Assembly (NCBI RefSeq): GCF_020524345.1
Contig: NZ_JAIVLH010000002.1
Coordinates: forward strand, 62,001-126,000
DNA length: 64,000 nt
From: Metabacillus niabensis
GTDB lineage: Bacteria > Bacillota > Bacilli > Bacillales > Bacillaceae
Direction of reading: 5' to 3'
In this document: piece by piece, positions 8,389 to 17,102 of the stretch
How positions within the stretch are numbered: the stretch's first letter is position 1
Layout: every line of letters begins with the position of its first letter
Program-made: the position numbers and the translations under genes
The notes under the pieces: generated by a model
Seen by the model: only the letters and a program-made list of their open reading frames with translations
The model's database searches: none
What the model was told of the DNA's origin: nothing

Positions 8389-9870
8389 TTAGGATTTCCT
8401 ATTGTTTTTGATCATTTCTGATACTTTTTCTCTTACTTCTTCGATGTTTCTCATTTTGTTTTCCCAGCATTCCTGACTTAAGTCAACCGGGTATTCCTCT
8501 GGATGTAGGGCACGTTTATATTCATCCCATAATAACTCTAAGTTCGCCCTTGTGTAATTTTGCATATCCTGTAGGGTGGGAGAGTCATATACAAGTGATC
8601 CGTTTTCAAAAATAAGATGATGTAATTCTTTTGCTTCAAAGTTTGTAACGAATTTACTCACAAACGTATGAATAGGGTGGAACATTTTTAATTTTTCTTC
8701 ACTTTCAGGATCTTCGTGCTCTAAAGTAATATAGTCACCCTCAGATTTATGGTTTAGCGTATTAATGATTCGATAAACCTTTTTTAACCCTGGTGTTGAT
8801 ACTTTTTCAGGATTTCCACTAATTTTGATCGTATCAATCATTTCACCGTTTTCATCTTCGATTGATGCCAGCTTGTAGACAGCTCCGAGTGCAGGTTGAT
8901 CAAAAGCAGTGATCAGTTTTGTTCCAATACCCCAAATGTCAATTTTGGCACCTTGTGATTTTAGGTTGATAATGGTGGATTCATCCAAATCATTTGAAGC
9001 AATGATTTTTGTATCATGAAAACCAGCTTGGTCGAGCATTTTTCTTGCTTCCTTTGATAAGTAAGCAAGATCTCCGCTATCAAGACGGATTCCTTTAAAT
9101 TCAATTTTATCTCCTAATTCTTTTGCTACTTTAATTGCATTTGGAACACCGGATTTTAATGTATCATATGTATCAACTAGGAACACACATTCTTTGTGAC
9201 GGCGTGCATACTTATGAAAAGCGACATATTCATCTTTGTATGCTTGAACAAAAGCATGAGCATGAGTACCGGAAACAGGAATATTGAACAGCTTCCCTGC
9301 TCTTACATTAGATGTAGCGTGGAATCCACCAATATATGCTGCTCTCGTTCCCCAAATAGCAGCATCTAATTCGTGTGCGCGGCGAGTACCGAATTCCATA
9401 ACCGTATCATCACCAACGACTTGCTTAATTCTTGCTGCTTTTGTCGCAATAAGTGTCTGATAATTGACGATATTTAATATGGCTGTTTCAACTAATTGTG
9501 CCTCGGCTAAAGGGGCTTCAATTCGGATAATTGGTTCATTTCCAAATACCATTTCCCCTTCTTGTACGGAATAAACATTTCCAGTGAATCGGAGGGTACT
9601 TAAGTAATGTAAAAAATCATCTTTATATCCTAATTCTTCACGTAAATATTCAATGTCACTAGTTGAGAATTGAAATTTCTCAAGATATTGGATGATTCTT
9701 TCAAGTCCTGCGAAAACACCATAGCCATTTCCAAAAGGCAGTTTTCGAAAAAACACTTCAAATACTGCTTTTCGGTTATGGATGGAATCTTCCCAATACG
9801 ATTCAGCCATATTGATTTGATAAAGGTCTGTATGTAGAGCTAGACTATCATCTTCGTAATGTGTATTCAT
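8389..9870 (-). CDS. pncB: Nicotinate phosphoribosyltransferase, 493 aa
   Basis: It converts nicotinate and PRPP to nicotinate mononucleotide, the committed step of the Preiss-Handler salvage pathway. Family hallmarks are [15 protein letters not shown] at the N-terminus, [30 protein letters not shown] with the phosphorylatable-His region GTHAHAFV just after it, and the PRPP/phosphate-binding segments [19 protein letters not shown] and IIASNDLDE. Length agrees with Bacillus YueK-type enzymes. ATG 9870 follows GGAGGAGAAAA. It lies between pncA (107 bp upstream) and nadE (25 bp downstream). The assignment is firm. Confidence 0.95.
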   Translation of the reverse strand: MNTHYEDDSLALHTDLYQINMAESYWEDSIHNRKAVFEVFFRKLPFGNGYGVFAGLERIIQYLEKFQFSTSDIEYLREELGYKDDFLHYLSTLRFTGNVYSVQEGEMVFGNEPIIRIEAPLAEAQLVETAILNIVNYQTLIATKAARIKQVVGDDTVMEFGTRRAHELDAAIWGTRAAYIGGFHATSNVRAGKLFNIPVSGTHAHAFVQAYKDEYVAFHKYARRHKECVFLVDTYDTLKSGVPNAIKVAKELGDKIEFKGIRLDSGDLAYLSKEARKMLDQAGFHDTKIIASNDLDESTIINLKSQGAKIDIWGIGTKLITAFDQPALGAVYKLASIEDENGEMIDTIKISGNPEKVSTPGLKKVYRIINTLNHKSEGDYITLEHEDPESEEKLKMFHPIHTFVSKFVTNFEAKELHHLIFENGSLVYDSPTLQDMQNYTRANLELLWDEYKRALHPEEYPVDLSQECWENKMRNIEEVREKVSEMIKNNRKS

Positions 9871-9977
9871 TTTTCTCCTCCAAGTTCGTTCAATTTTTCA
9901 CATAGACCGTAGTGGTCATTATTTAATGAAAAAATGGAGGGACCATATGTTCATTAAATATGTATTTAAGTATGATG

Positions 9978-10529
9978 TTAAATCACTTTAGCATTTAAGC
10001 ATGAAGAAAAATGTTGCAAAGCCCACTCATGACCTGCTTCATTAAAACTCGCAACAGCGTCTTTACGTATGACAATGGAAAATCCTTTATTGTATGCATC
10101 CACAGCAGTATGTAAAACACATATGTCTGTGCAAACACCAACTAGGTGAAGCTCTGTGATACCTCGTTCTTTTAATTTTATTTCTAAATTTGTTCCGGCA
10201 AAAGCACTATAACGTGTTTTATCCATCCATTGAACATTGCTTTTTTCTTGGTTGCTTTTGTAGAGTTCTTGAAGCTCTCCATATAAATTTCTTCCTTTTG
10301 TATCACGAATATTATGTGGTGGAAACAATGCTGTCTCAGGATGGAAATGATCCTCTTTTTCATGAAGATCAATTGCAAACACAACAAACTCATCTTTTTC
10401 TATAAATTCTTTTGTAATCGATGAGATTTCCTTTTCGATATCTTGACCTGGTTTCCCACAGGTAAGTGCACCATCTTCTGCAACAAAATCATAGGTGTAA
10501 TCAATGTTAATTAAAGCTTTTTTCAACAC
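9978..10529 (-). CDS. pncA: Nicotinamidase, isochorismatase-like hydrolase, 183 aa
   Basis: It deamidates nicotinamide to nicotinate, feeding the adjacent pncB. The cysteine-hydrolase triad is visible as Asp10 (ALINIDYTYDF), Lys104 (MDKTRYSAF) and Cys137 (GVCTDICVLHTA). Metal-binding Asp54/His56/His61 lie in IDLHEKEDHFHP. Length and sequence match B. subtilis YueJ (PncA). ATG 10529 follows AAGGAGGT. No NiaR-type operator could be recognised. With pncB and nadE downstream on the same strand, the three genes form a compact nicotinamide-to-NAD module. Confidence 0.93.
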   Translation of the reverse strand: MLKKALINIDYTYDFVAEDGALTCGKPGQDIEKEISSITKEFIEKDEFVVFAIDLHEKEDHFHPETALFPPHNIRDTKGRNLYGELQELYKSNQEKSNVQWMDKTRYSAFAGTNLEIKLKERGITELHLVGVCTDICVLHTAVDAYNKGFSIVIRKDAVASFNEAGHEWALQHFSSCLNAKVI

Positions 10530-10716
10530 TCATACCTCCTTAATAGTATGAAAAACAATGTGTGATGTAAATAAAAAGCAATGATAAATGATGTTTCTAC
10601 ATAAAAATATATGGATAATATGTTTAATTTTACACGAACTCTTGATTTTATCAAATATGGAATAATATTCATTTCATGGAGTTATGGTTAAGAAGATTAA
10701 AAAAGTAGAAAATATA

Positions 10717-10743
10717 GGCTGCCCTATCAATAATCGGACAGCC
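10717..10743 (-). terminator. Terminator after the short-chain dehydrogenase gene
   Basis: An 8-bp stem (GGCTGTCC with GGGCAGCC on the minus strand, one G-U pair) lies just after the gene and is followed by a T-rich stretch. Confidence 0.65.
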
Positions 10744-10759
10744 CATTAATGGATAAACA

Positions 10760-11479
10760 TTACGGATTTGTTGACCAAAGTCCAGCAGATTTAATAAAGA
10801 TTCTAGGATGCAGTTTAAGTTGTGCAACCATATACTCTGCAAGATCTTCCGGCTGCATGACCTTTTCCGGATTTCCATCTGTAAGATTTTCTTTATAAGC
10901 TAACTCAGTTGCAACAGTACTTGGTGTAAGAGCTGTTACGCGAATATTATGTTTGCGAACTTCCAAGGCAAGCGATTCAGTAAGTCCTAATAAACCGAAT
11001 TTTGAAGCGCTATAAGCACTCGTTACAGGAGCACCTTTTTGACCTGCGGTTGAAGAGATGTTAATAATATCTCCACCATTTTTGTCAATTAATTGAGGTA
11101 ATACAGCACGTGTAACATAATAAACACCTATTAAGTTAATGTCGATAATTCTCTTCCACTCCTCTGGTTCAAGTTCAAGGAATTTACCGAATTTCCCGAT
11201 GCCGGCATTGTTGATAAGAATGTCGACTGGACCTAGAGAAGTTTTTAGTTGTTCAACAGCAGCATTTACTTCTTCTATAGAAGAAACATCAGCAGTAGCA
11301 TAAGCTGCTTTCACTCCAAGAGCTTCAATTTCCTTCGCTACTTCCACTAAATCTTGTTCTGTTCGTGCTAATAACCCCACATTTACTCCTTCATGAGCAA
11401 GGGCAATTGCAGTTGCACGTCCAATTCCTTTCCCGGCTCCAGTAACAAGAGCGACTTTTCCTTTTAAAGATTGCGCCAT
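10760..11479 (-). CDS. Short-chain dehydrogenase/reductase, FabG-like, 239 aa
   Basis: A classical SDR: the NAD(P)-binding glycine motif TGAGKGIG at residues 13-20, NNAG near 91, and catalytic Ser with Tyr-x-x-x-Lys in [19 protein letters not shown]. The R-T-E after the second strand (LLARTEQD) favours NADP. It resembles 3-oxoacyl-(acyl-carrier-protein) reductases, but the gene stands outside any fatty-acid operon, so the real substrate may be another carbonyl compound. The start ATG 11479 has a GAAAGGGGCC site. It is monocistronic with its own terminator. Confidence 0.85.
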   Translation of the reverse strand: MAQSLKGKVALVTGAGKGIGRATAIALAHEGVNVGLLARTEQDLVEVAKEIEALGVKAAYATADVSSIEEVNAAVEQLKTSLGPVDILINNAGIGKFGKFLELEPEEWKRIIDINLIGVYYVTRAVLPQLIDKNGGDIINISSTAGQKGAPVTSAYSASKFGLLGLTESLALEVRKHNIRVTALTPSTVATELAYKENLTDGNPEKVMQPEDLAEYMVAQLKLHPRIFIKSAGLWSTNP

Positions 11480-11676
11480 TTTTTGTGGCCCCTTTCAATA
11501 TGTAATTTGCGCTCTTATCTTACATATTGCTAAATCGAAAGTCAAAAGAAGTGCTTTAATGATAAAAATTTGCCGATGATTAAACGTTCTAAAATAGAAA
11601 ATGGCTACTGCTATTTGATATGATGAGGAAGGAACGATATAAGAGAGATAAAATGAAAAGATTAAAGGAGGTTCTA

Positions 11677-12384
11677 ATGAATAAAGAATCAATTTTAATT
11701 GTTGAAGATGAAGAGAAAATAGTAAGATTGCTTGAACTGGAGCTAGGCTATGAAGGATACATAATTGAAAAAGCGATGGACGGAGTTACCGCATTGGAAG
11801 TTTATCGAAAAGGAAGCTTTGATTTAATCTTATTAGATGTGATGTTACCCGGATTAAGCGGAATCGAGCTTCTTCGCCGAATTCGGGTAAAAGATCCGTA
11901 TACCCCTGTTATTTTGCTCACAGCGAAAGGATCTGTTGAAGATAAAGTTTCAGGCTTGGATTTAGGAGCAAATGATTATATTACAAAGCCTTTTCAAATG
12001 GAGGAACTGCTTGCGAGAATTCGTGCTGTTTTGCGAATGAGCTCCAGGCCACCTCAGCAAAATGAACAAATAGATCTTGATGACTGGTTCATTGCCGGAG
12101 AATTAAAGGTGAATGATAAAACACGTGAAGTGCTAAGAGGTGAACATGAAATAGAGTTAACACCTAAAGAATTTGATTTACTTCTATTTCTTCTAAGAAA
12201 CAAAAGGCAGGTTCTAAACCGTGAGCAAATACTAGAAGCGGTTTGGGGATATGACTATTTTGGTGATACAAATGTTGTTGATGTATATATCCGCTACATA
12301 CGTAAGAAAATTGACTTTCCATATGATTATCCTTTAATTCATACAGTACGTGGTGTCGGCTACGTATTAAAGGAAGCAAAATGA
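11677..12384 (+). CDS. OmpR-family response regulator, YkoG-like, 235 aa
   Basis: Receiver domain (1-120) with phospho-acceptor Asp54 in LILLDVMLPG, acidic pocket EDE at 10-12, switch Thr in LLTAKG and Lys in ITKPF. This is followed by an OmpR/PhoB winged helix (about 140-235; VVDVYIRYIRKKID recognition helix). ATG 11677 was chosen because AAAGGAGG lies seven bases upstream; upstream in-frame ATGs have no such site. It overlaps the kinase gene by four bases (ATGA). The pairing with a kinase and PepSY proteins matches B. subtilis ykoGHI. Candidate target sites, direct repeats with 11-bp periodicity, lie upstream of both PepSY genes. Confidence 0.92.
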   Translation: MNKESILIVEDEEKIVRLLELELGYEGYIIEKAMDGVTALEVYRKGSFDLILLDVMLPGLSGIELLRRIRVKDPYTPVILLTAKGSVEDKVSGLDLGANDYITKPFQMEELLARIRAVLRMSSRPPQQNEQIDLDDWFIAGELKVNDKTREVLRGEHEIELTPKEFDLLLFLLRNKRQVLNREQILEAVWGYDYFGDTNVVDVYIRYIRKKIDFPYDYPLIHTVRGVGYVLKEAK

Positions 12385-13721
12385 AGCTTCGAAATAAAAT
12401 AAACTTATATACTGCCTTTCTATTTATTTTGCTTATTCTTTTAATGAACACATCGATTTTTATGGTGTTTAACAACATGATGATTGAAAAAGAGCTGGAA
12501 CAAATAAAAGCGGAAACAGAGAAGGTATCAAATGAAGTTAGTGAAGGAATAAAGCAAGTAGATCCTAACCAATTGCTGCGCGCATATTTACCTGTGGATG
12601 GAATGATTCATGTATTGTCAGTTGAGGGTAAATCAGTCGCAAAGATTGCTTCGTCTTCTGAAAAAACATTAGATAATATGCAAGGAACATATTTTGCAGG
12701 GGAAAAAAGCGAAATCATTACGTTTGAGAATAACCAATATGCTTTTGCTTCAAGTCCAATTATTTGGACAGATGGTAGTATTGTAAATTTGCAAGTAACA
12801 AAAAGCATAACTACAACAAATGAGATTCTATCTGTTTTAAGAATTGTTTTAGTTGCAACCACTATTATTTCTGTTATTCCTGTTCTTTTATCAACTCATT
12901 TCTTAAGCAATTTAATCACCCGACCGATCAAAAGAATGACTGAAACAATGAAGGATATACAGGAAAGTGGACAATTCAAAAAAATCCAACTCGAAGAAAA
13001 ATCAAGGGATGAGCTTGTGGAGATGGGAATTACCTTTAACAAAATGATACATCTTTTGCAAACGAACTTCAAAAAGCAGGAGCAATTTGTATCAAATGCA
13101 TCACATGAACTGAAAACTCCTTTAACGATTATTGAAAGCTATGCAGATTTAATGAAGAGAAGAGGGAAACAACGTCCCGAAGTAATGGATGAGTCAATTG
13201 AAGCCATACATTCTGAGGCTGTTAGAATGAGGGACATGATCGAACAGCTCCTTCTATTGGCTAAACATGATGAAAAATGGAATATCGATAAAAAAGAAGT
13301 AAATATTACAGAGCTAGTGAAGGAATCATCGAAAATATTTCAAAATGCATATCACAGAACAGTGGAAGTAAATACCGATGAAGTGATTAATACAGTAACA
13401 GATTCCCAGAAGTTAAAGCAATTGCTTTTTATTTTTCTAGATAATGCGAAAAAGTATAGTGAAGAGAAGATTTCTATTTATATAGAGAAAAACGGGGAGA
13501 GGCCAAGTATCCGTATTGCAGACAGAGGGATTGGTATTCCTGAAAATGATTTACCTAAAATTTATGATCGTTTTTATCGGATAGATAAAGCTCGAACCAG
13601 AAAGCAAGGAGGAAGTGGGTTAGGACTCTCAATGGCCAAGGAAATCGCAGAAGCTTTAAATATTCACATCCAAGTCGAAAGTGTCGAAGGAATAGGGACA
13701 ACTGTAATACTAACTTTTTAG
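12381..13721 (+). CDS. Membrane sensor histidine kinase, YkoH/ArlS-like, 446 aa
   Basis: It has a transmembrane helix at residues 11-33, an extracytoplasmic sensor domain (about 34-150) and a second helix (152-175). These are followed by HAMP (175-228), a HisKA dimerisation domain with phospho-His242 in SNASHELKTPLTII, and an HATPase domain with the N box (DNAKKYS) and G boxes (DRGIGIPE, GGSGLGLSMAKE). It starts within the end of the regulator gene (ATGA overlap), so the two are translationally coupled. The signal is unknown. PepSY proteins downstream may modulate the sensor domain or peptidases at the cell surface. Confidence 0.92.
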   Translation: MKLRNKINLYTAFLFILLILLMNTSIFMVFNNMMIEKELEQIKAETEKVSNEVSEGIKQVDPNQLLRAYLPVDGMIHVLSVEGKSVAKIASSSEKTLDNMQGTYFAGEKSEIITFENNQYAFASSPIIWTDGSIVNLQVTKSITTTNEILSVLRIVLVATTIISVIPVLLSTHFLSNLITRPIKRMTETMKDIQESGQFKKIQLEEKSRDELVEMGITFNKMIHLLQTNFKKQEQFVSNASHELKTPLTIIESYADLMKRRGKQRPEVMDESIEAIHSEAVRMRDMIEQLLLLAKHDEKWNIDKKEVNITELVKESSKIFQNAYHRTVEVNTDEVINTVTDSQKLKQLLFIFLDNAKKYSEEKISIYIEKNGERPSIRIADRGIGIPENDLPKIYDRFYRIDKARTRKQGGSGLGLSMAKEIAEALNIHIQVESVEGIGTTVILTF

Positions 13722-13749
13722 AAAAAGAACTCGATAAGACTGTTCTTCC

Positions 13750-13767
13750 TTCTCAGTAAATTCTCAT
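13750..13767 (+). promoter_or_regulatory. Direct repeat, candidate response-regulator operator (copy 1)
   Basis: TTCTCAGTAAATTCTCAT contains two TTCTCA half-sites 11 bp apart, the geometry of OmpR/PhoB-family binding. It ends ten bases before a -10-like TATACT (13778-13783), so a bound activator would cover the -35. A matching copy lies before the second PepSY gene. Confidence 0.6.
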
Positions 13768-13810
13768 GTTTCTATCTTATACTAAACCTTATAAAAAATG
13801 GAGGTGACAT

Positions 13811-14530
13811 ATGAATAGAAAGAAATGGTTCATGACTATAGGATGTATTGCCATTGTAGGAGTGGTTCTTCTTGCTACAGTTCAACTATGGGGTCAGACA
13901 TCAGAAGCTCAAGCTTTAACAGAAGGAGAAGCGAAAGAAAGGGCATTAGAAAAATATACGGGTGAAATTATTGAAACAACGAAAAAAGATAACGAATATC
14001 ATTTTGTCTTGAAAGCAGAAACAGGAACATATCTTATTGTCATTCATGCTACGAGTGGAGATGTTGTTTCTATCACACAACAAGAAAAAAATAGTGAACA
14101 AAAACCTAATAAACATAATGATAATCTTTTAACGGAAGATGCAGTGAAAACCAAAATTTCATCACAGGGTACGATCAAATCAATTGAACTAATTCAATCT
14201 GAGTCATCGTCTTATTATCAGGCCATTGTGCAAAGAGAAAATGAAGAACACACACTAACCATCGATCCTTATACAGGAGAAGTTACAAATTCAACGAAAA
14301 CCTCTTCAAGACTTTTATCAGAAAAAGAAGCCATACATTTGGCTTTGGATGAGGTTAACGGCGAAGTAGATGATGTTGACTTTATTGAAAGTAACGGTCA
14401 AACACCTTACTATTTAATTGAAATTGAAACCGATGATGATCGAGAAGCAACTATTCAAATAGATGCCTATAAAAAAAAGGCGATTACGGTTACTTGGGAA
14501 GATCAGGAAGATGCTGAAGACGATTCTTAA
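13811..14530 (+). CDS. Secreted/membrane-anchored PepSY-domain protein, YkoI-like, 239 aa
   Basis: An N-terminal hydrophobic segment (residues 5-25) is an uncleaved signal-anchor or signal peptide and puts the rest outside the membrane. PepSY-type units follow: roughly 33-85 (LTEGEAKERALEKYTGEI...), 100-160 (LTEDAVKTKIS...) and 170-235 (LSEKEAIHLALDEVNGEV...), with an acidic tail. ATG 13811 follows GGAGGTGA. PepSY domains are known or proposed inhibitors of secreted M4 peptidases. Its location after a YkoG/YkoH-like pair matches ykoI, but this protein is longer. The upstream direct repeat suggests it is a target of the adjacent regulator. Confidence 0.88.
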   Translation: MNRKKWFMTIGCIAIVGVVLLATVQLWGQTSEAQALTEGEAKERALEKYTGEIIETTKKDNEYHFVLKAETGTYLIVIHATSGDVVSITQQEKNSEQKPNKHNDNLLTEDAVKTKISSQGTIKSIELIQSESSSYYQAIVQRENEEHTLTIDPYTGEVTNSTKTSSRLLSEKEAIHLALDEVNGEVDDVDFIESNGQTPYYLIEIETDDDREATIQIDAYKKKAITVTWEDQEDAEDDS

Positions 14531-14533
14531 GAA

Positions 14534-14551
14534 ATCTTAGTGATTTCTCAT
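14534..14551 (+). promoter_or_regulatory. Direct repeat, candidate response-regulator operator (copy 2)
   Basis: ATCTTAGTGATTTCTCAT agrees with copy 1 at 14 of 18 positions, including the whole 3' half TTCTCAT. It is placed between the two PepSY genes, about 90 bases before the second start. No clear -10 sits at the same distance as in copy 1. Confidence 0.5.
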
Positions 14552-14640
14552 CATTTTTTAATCTCCCTTTCCTTTTCCTCTCATATAGGTTGGTTAAAGT
14601 TAAGTATGTAAGAAACAAAACAACCAAGGAGGAAAAAGAA

Positions 14641-15168
14641 ATGAAGAAATTGATGACAATCTCATTAGCAGCGGTAGTCATATTAGGTGGTGCAGTGGCT
14701 ATTAATCACAGCTACGCACAAGAAAATAATGAAACAATAGGGATCGATAAAGCAAAAGAGGCAGCTTTAAAGAAGGTTGATGGAGTTATTGAAAGTGTGG
14801 AACTTGAAAATCAGAACGGACAGCCTGTCTATGAAGTTGAGATTGACAAAGATCAAAAGGATTATGAACTATACATTGATGCAACAACAGCTAAAATTAA
14901 CAGAGTCGATGAAAAAGTCGATGACGACAATGATGCTGATGTCAATTCAAAAAACGTATCAAATAAAGCAATAATTACAGAAAAGGAAGCAATTGAAATA
15001 GCAAAAACAAAAATTGATGGCGAACTTCATGAAAATGAATTAGATGAAGATGATGGCAGATACGTATATGATATGGAGTTTAAAACTTCCTTAGGAGAAG
15101 CGGAAATAACGATTGATGCTGAAACAAAAGAGATTCTTGAGTTGGAACTTGATGATCAGGATGATTAA
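14641..15168 (+). CDS. Secreted PepSY-domain protein, YkoI-like, 175 aa
   Basis: ATG 14641 has AAGGAGG eight bases upstream; the longer upstream frame lacks a site. A signal peptide is clear: MKKLM, a hydrophobic core ISLAAVVILGGAVAI, and a probable cleavage after SYA (residue 22). Two PepSY units follow, about 29-80 (IGIDKAKEAALKKVDGVI) and 112-172 (ITEKEAIEIAKTKIDGEL), separated by an Asp/Asn-rich linker. The protein is very acidic. It is a paralogue of the preceding gene and probably from the same regulon. The fold is clear; the partner peptidase or sensor is unknown. Confidence 0.9.
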   Translation: MKKLMTISLAAVVILGGAVAINHSYAQENNETIGIDKAKEAALKKVDGVIESVELENQNGQPVYEVEIDKDQKDYELYIDATTAKINRVDEKVDDDNDADVNSKNVSNKAIITEKEAIEIAKTKIDGELHENELDEDDGRYVYDMEFKTSLGEAEITIDAETKEILELELDDQDD

Positions 15169-15183
15169 TGATAACGAGTAATT

Positions 15184-15212
15184 GAACCTTGTTTTTGAGA
15201 GGTTCTTTTTTT
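15184..15212 (+). terminator. Terminator after the PepSY genes
   Basis: The stem GAACCT/AGGTTC (15184-15189/15200-15205) is followed directly by TTTTTTT. It closes the two-component/PepSY unit. From here to the glnA promoter at 15417 I see no further gene or site. Confidence 0.75.
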
Positions 15213-15416
15213 GTTCAGAAAAAGTATGACTTTAATAATTTGAGTGAAATGCAATGATATAAAAGTCATTGTATAAATATTAGTGAAATCCTCTAATTTC
15301 TCTTACAGATATTTGCTAATGAATGATATATGTAGCAATCTATCTAAAAGTGAGATAGATGTAACCGTTTTCTATAAAAATATTATAAAAATACAGAAAA
15401 TTTAACGGAAAAACAC

Positions 15417-15445
15417 TTGTCAAATTTACAATCTTTAAATATAAT
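15417..15445 (+). promoter_or_regulatory. Sigma-A promoter of glnA
   Basis: TTGTCA and TATAAT separated by 17 bases, close to a perfect consensus, lie 46 bases upstream of the start. No 17-bp TnrA/GlnR dyad of the TGTNA-N7-TNACA type was found around it, unlike the usual glnRA promoter. Confidence 0.8.
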
Positions 15446-15491
15446 AAACTCATGTTATAAAAAACGACGTAGAAATGAGAGGTTATCTAAC

Positions 15492-16856
15492 ATGAGTGAA
15501 GCGGTTATTTCAAAAGGTAAAAATGATACGGAAATTCTTGCACAAATTAAAGAAATTATCAGCTCTAAAAGTGTAGAGCTTATCCATCTACAATTTGTAG
15601 ATATAGAGGGTATTTTAAAAAGCGTGACTGTTACTGTAGAGCAATTCGATGATGTTGTTGCAGGGAAACAAATGTTTGACGGTTCTTCTGTAAAAGGTTT
15701 CTCTCCAATTAACAAGTCAGATCTATACTTACAACCTGATCTTACAACATTTGCAGTATTACCTTGGTCTGTTGAAGAAGGATATTCTGAAGCACGTTTC
15801 CTTTGTTCAGCTGTGAATCCTGATGGAACTCTTTTCGAGGGTGATACTCGTAATGTTTTAAAAAAGACAGTAGATCGTGCAGCTGATAAAGGTTACACAA
15901 TCTCAGTTGGTCCGGAATTAGAGTTCTTCTTATTCAAAACAGATGCAGACGGAAACCCAACTCAACAATTAGATGATAATGGCGGTTATTTTGAGCCATC
16001 ACCAAAAGACTTAGGTGAACGTGTACGATTAGAAATTTACCGAGCATTAAAAGCGATGGGCTTCACAATCGAAGCTTCTCACCATGAAGTTGCTGAAGGT
16101 CAACACGAAATTAACTTTAAATATGCTGACGCTTTAGGTGCAGCAGATTTATCTACTACTTATAAGTGGGTTGTTAAAACAATTGCCCAAAAATTCGGCT
16201 TACATGCTACATTTATGCCAAAACCAGTTTTCGGAATCAACGGTTCTGGTATGCACGTAAATATGTCATTCTTCAAAGATGGGGAAAATGCATTTTATAA
16301 TGAAGCAGATGAATTACAATTATCTGATGAAGCTTATTCATTCATCGCAGGTTTAGTAGATAATGCGAAAAACATTGTTGCTGTAACAAATCCATTAGTA
16401 AACTCTTATAAGCGTTTAGTTCCTGGATATGAAGCACCTTGCTATATCGCATGGTCTGCATCAAACCGTTCAGCACTAATTCGTATTCCAGCTAAAAAAG
16501 GTATGGCCACTCGTGTTGAGCTTCGTTGTCCAGATCCATCTGCAAATCCATACCTAACATTTGCGATTATCGCATCTGCTGGTCTTGAAGGGATTGAAAA
16601 AGGCTTAAAAGCTCCAGCTTCTATTAATGAAGATATCTTCCACATGACAGAAGAGCGTCGCGAAGAACTTGGAATTGAAAATCTTCCAGGAAGCCTTGAA
16701 AAATCAATTGCTGAATTCCAAAATGGCGAAATCGGCCGCAAAACATTAGGTGAGCACGTATATGGCGAATACGTATCTGCTAAAAAAGCAGAATGGGATA
16801 GCTATCGTACAGCAGTACATTCATGGGAAATTGATAACTATCAATCTAAATTCTAA
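15492..16856 (+). CDS. glnA: Glutamine synthetase type I (GSI-alpha-like), divergent stand-alone copy, 454 aa
   Basis: It makes glutamine from glutamate, ammonia and ATP. The family motifs are present: MFDGSSVKGF, GPELEFFLF, GQHEINFKYADAL, KPVFGINGSGMHVNMS, the Glu flap in NSYKRLVPGYEAPCYIAW and the C-terminal EWDSYRTAVHSWE. ATG 15492 has GAGAGGT upstream. The protein is ten residues longer at its N-terminus than B. subtilis GlnA. The position equivalent to feedback residue Arg62 of B. subtilis (GFVRIEESD) is Pro72 here (GFSPINKSD). There is no glnR next to it, so it may be a second, differently regulated glutamine synthetase. Catalytic function is likely. Confidence 0.9.
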   Translation: MSEAVISKGKNDTEILAQIKEIISSKSVELIHLQFVDIEGILKSVTVTVEQFDDVVAGKQMFDGSSVKGFSPINKSDLYLQPDLTTFAVLPWSVEEGYSEARFLCSAVNPDGTLFEGDTRNVLKKTVDRAADKGYTISVGPELEFFLFKTDADGNPTQQLDDNGGYFEPSPKDLGERVRLEIYRALKAMGFTIEASHHEVAEGQHEINFKYADALGAADLSTTYKWVVKTIAQKFGLHATFMPKPVFGINGSGMHVNMSFFKDGENAFYNEADELQLSDEAYSFIAGLVDNAKNIVAVTNPLVNSYKRLVPGYEAPCYIAWSASNRSALIRIPAKKGMATRVELRCPDPSANPYLTFAIIASAGLEGIEKGLKAPASINEDIFHMTEERREELGIENLPGSLEKSIAEFQNGEIGRKTLGEHVYGEYVSAKKAEWDSYRTAVHSWEIDNYQSKF

Positions 16857-16861
16857 TTTTC

Positions 16862-16891
16862 AAAAACAGGTGAATCTTCTCACCTGTTTTT
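16862..16891 (+). terminator. Terminator after glnA
   Basis: A 12-bp perfect stem (AAAAACAGGTGA and complement) with loop ATCTTC, ending in the T-run of the 3' arm. Confidence 0.9.
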
Positions 16892-17046
16892 CTTATATAA
16901 TCATTAATATAATTTTTTTTCTTTCTTTTTTTAATTTTATAACTTTTGCTATTGGAAAATTGAAAAAGTTCACATATACTTAGGTTAATGCTTAAACAAA
17001 GAGATGCATTATGAATCATCTGGAAAATAGTTTGTATGATTAAAAA

Positions 17047-17060
17047 TGTAAGCGTTAAAC
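17047..17060 (+). promoter_or_regulatory. cre-like site upstream of uxuB
   Basis: TGTAAGCGTTAAAC matches the CcpA consensus TGWAANCGNTNWCA except at the last two positions. It lies five bases before a -10-like TATAAT (17065-17070), where binding would block the promoter. Confidence 0.55.
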
Positions 17061-17102
17061 ATTATATAATATGAACTTTAACTTTTAAAAGGAGTAGAAA
17101 AT

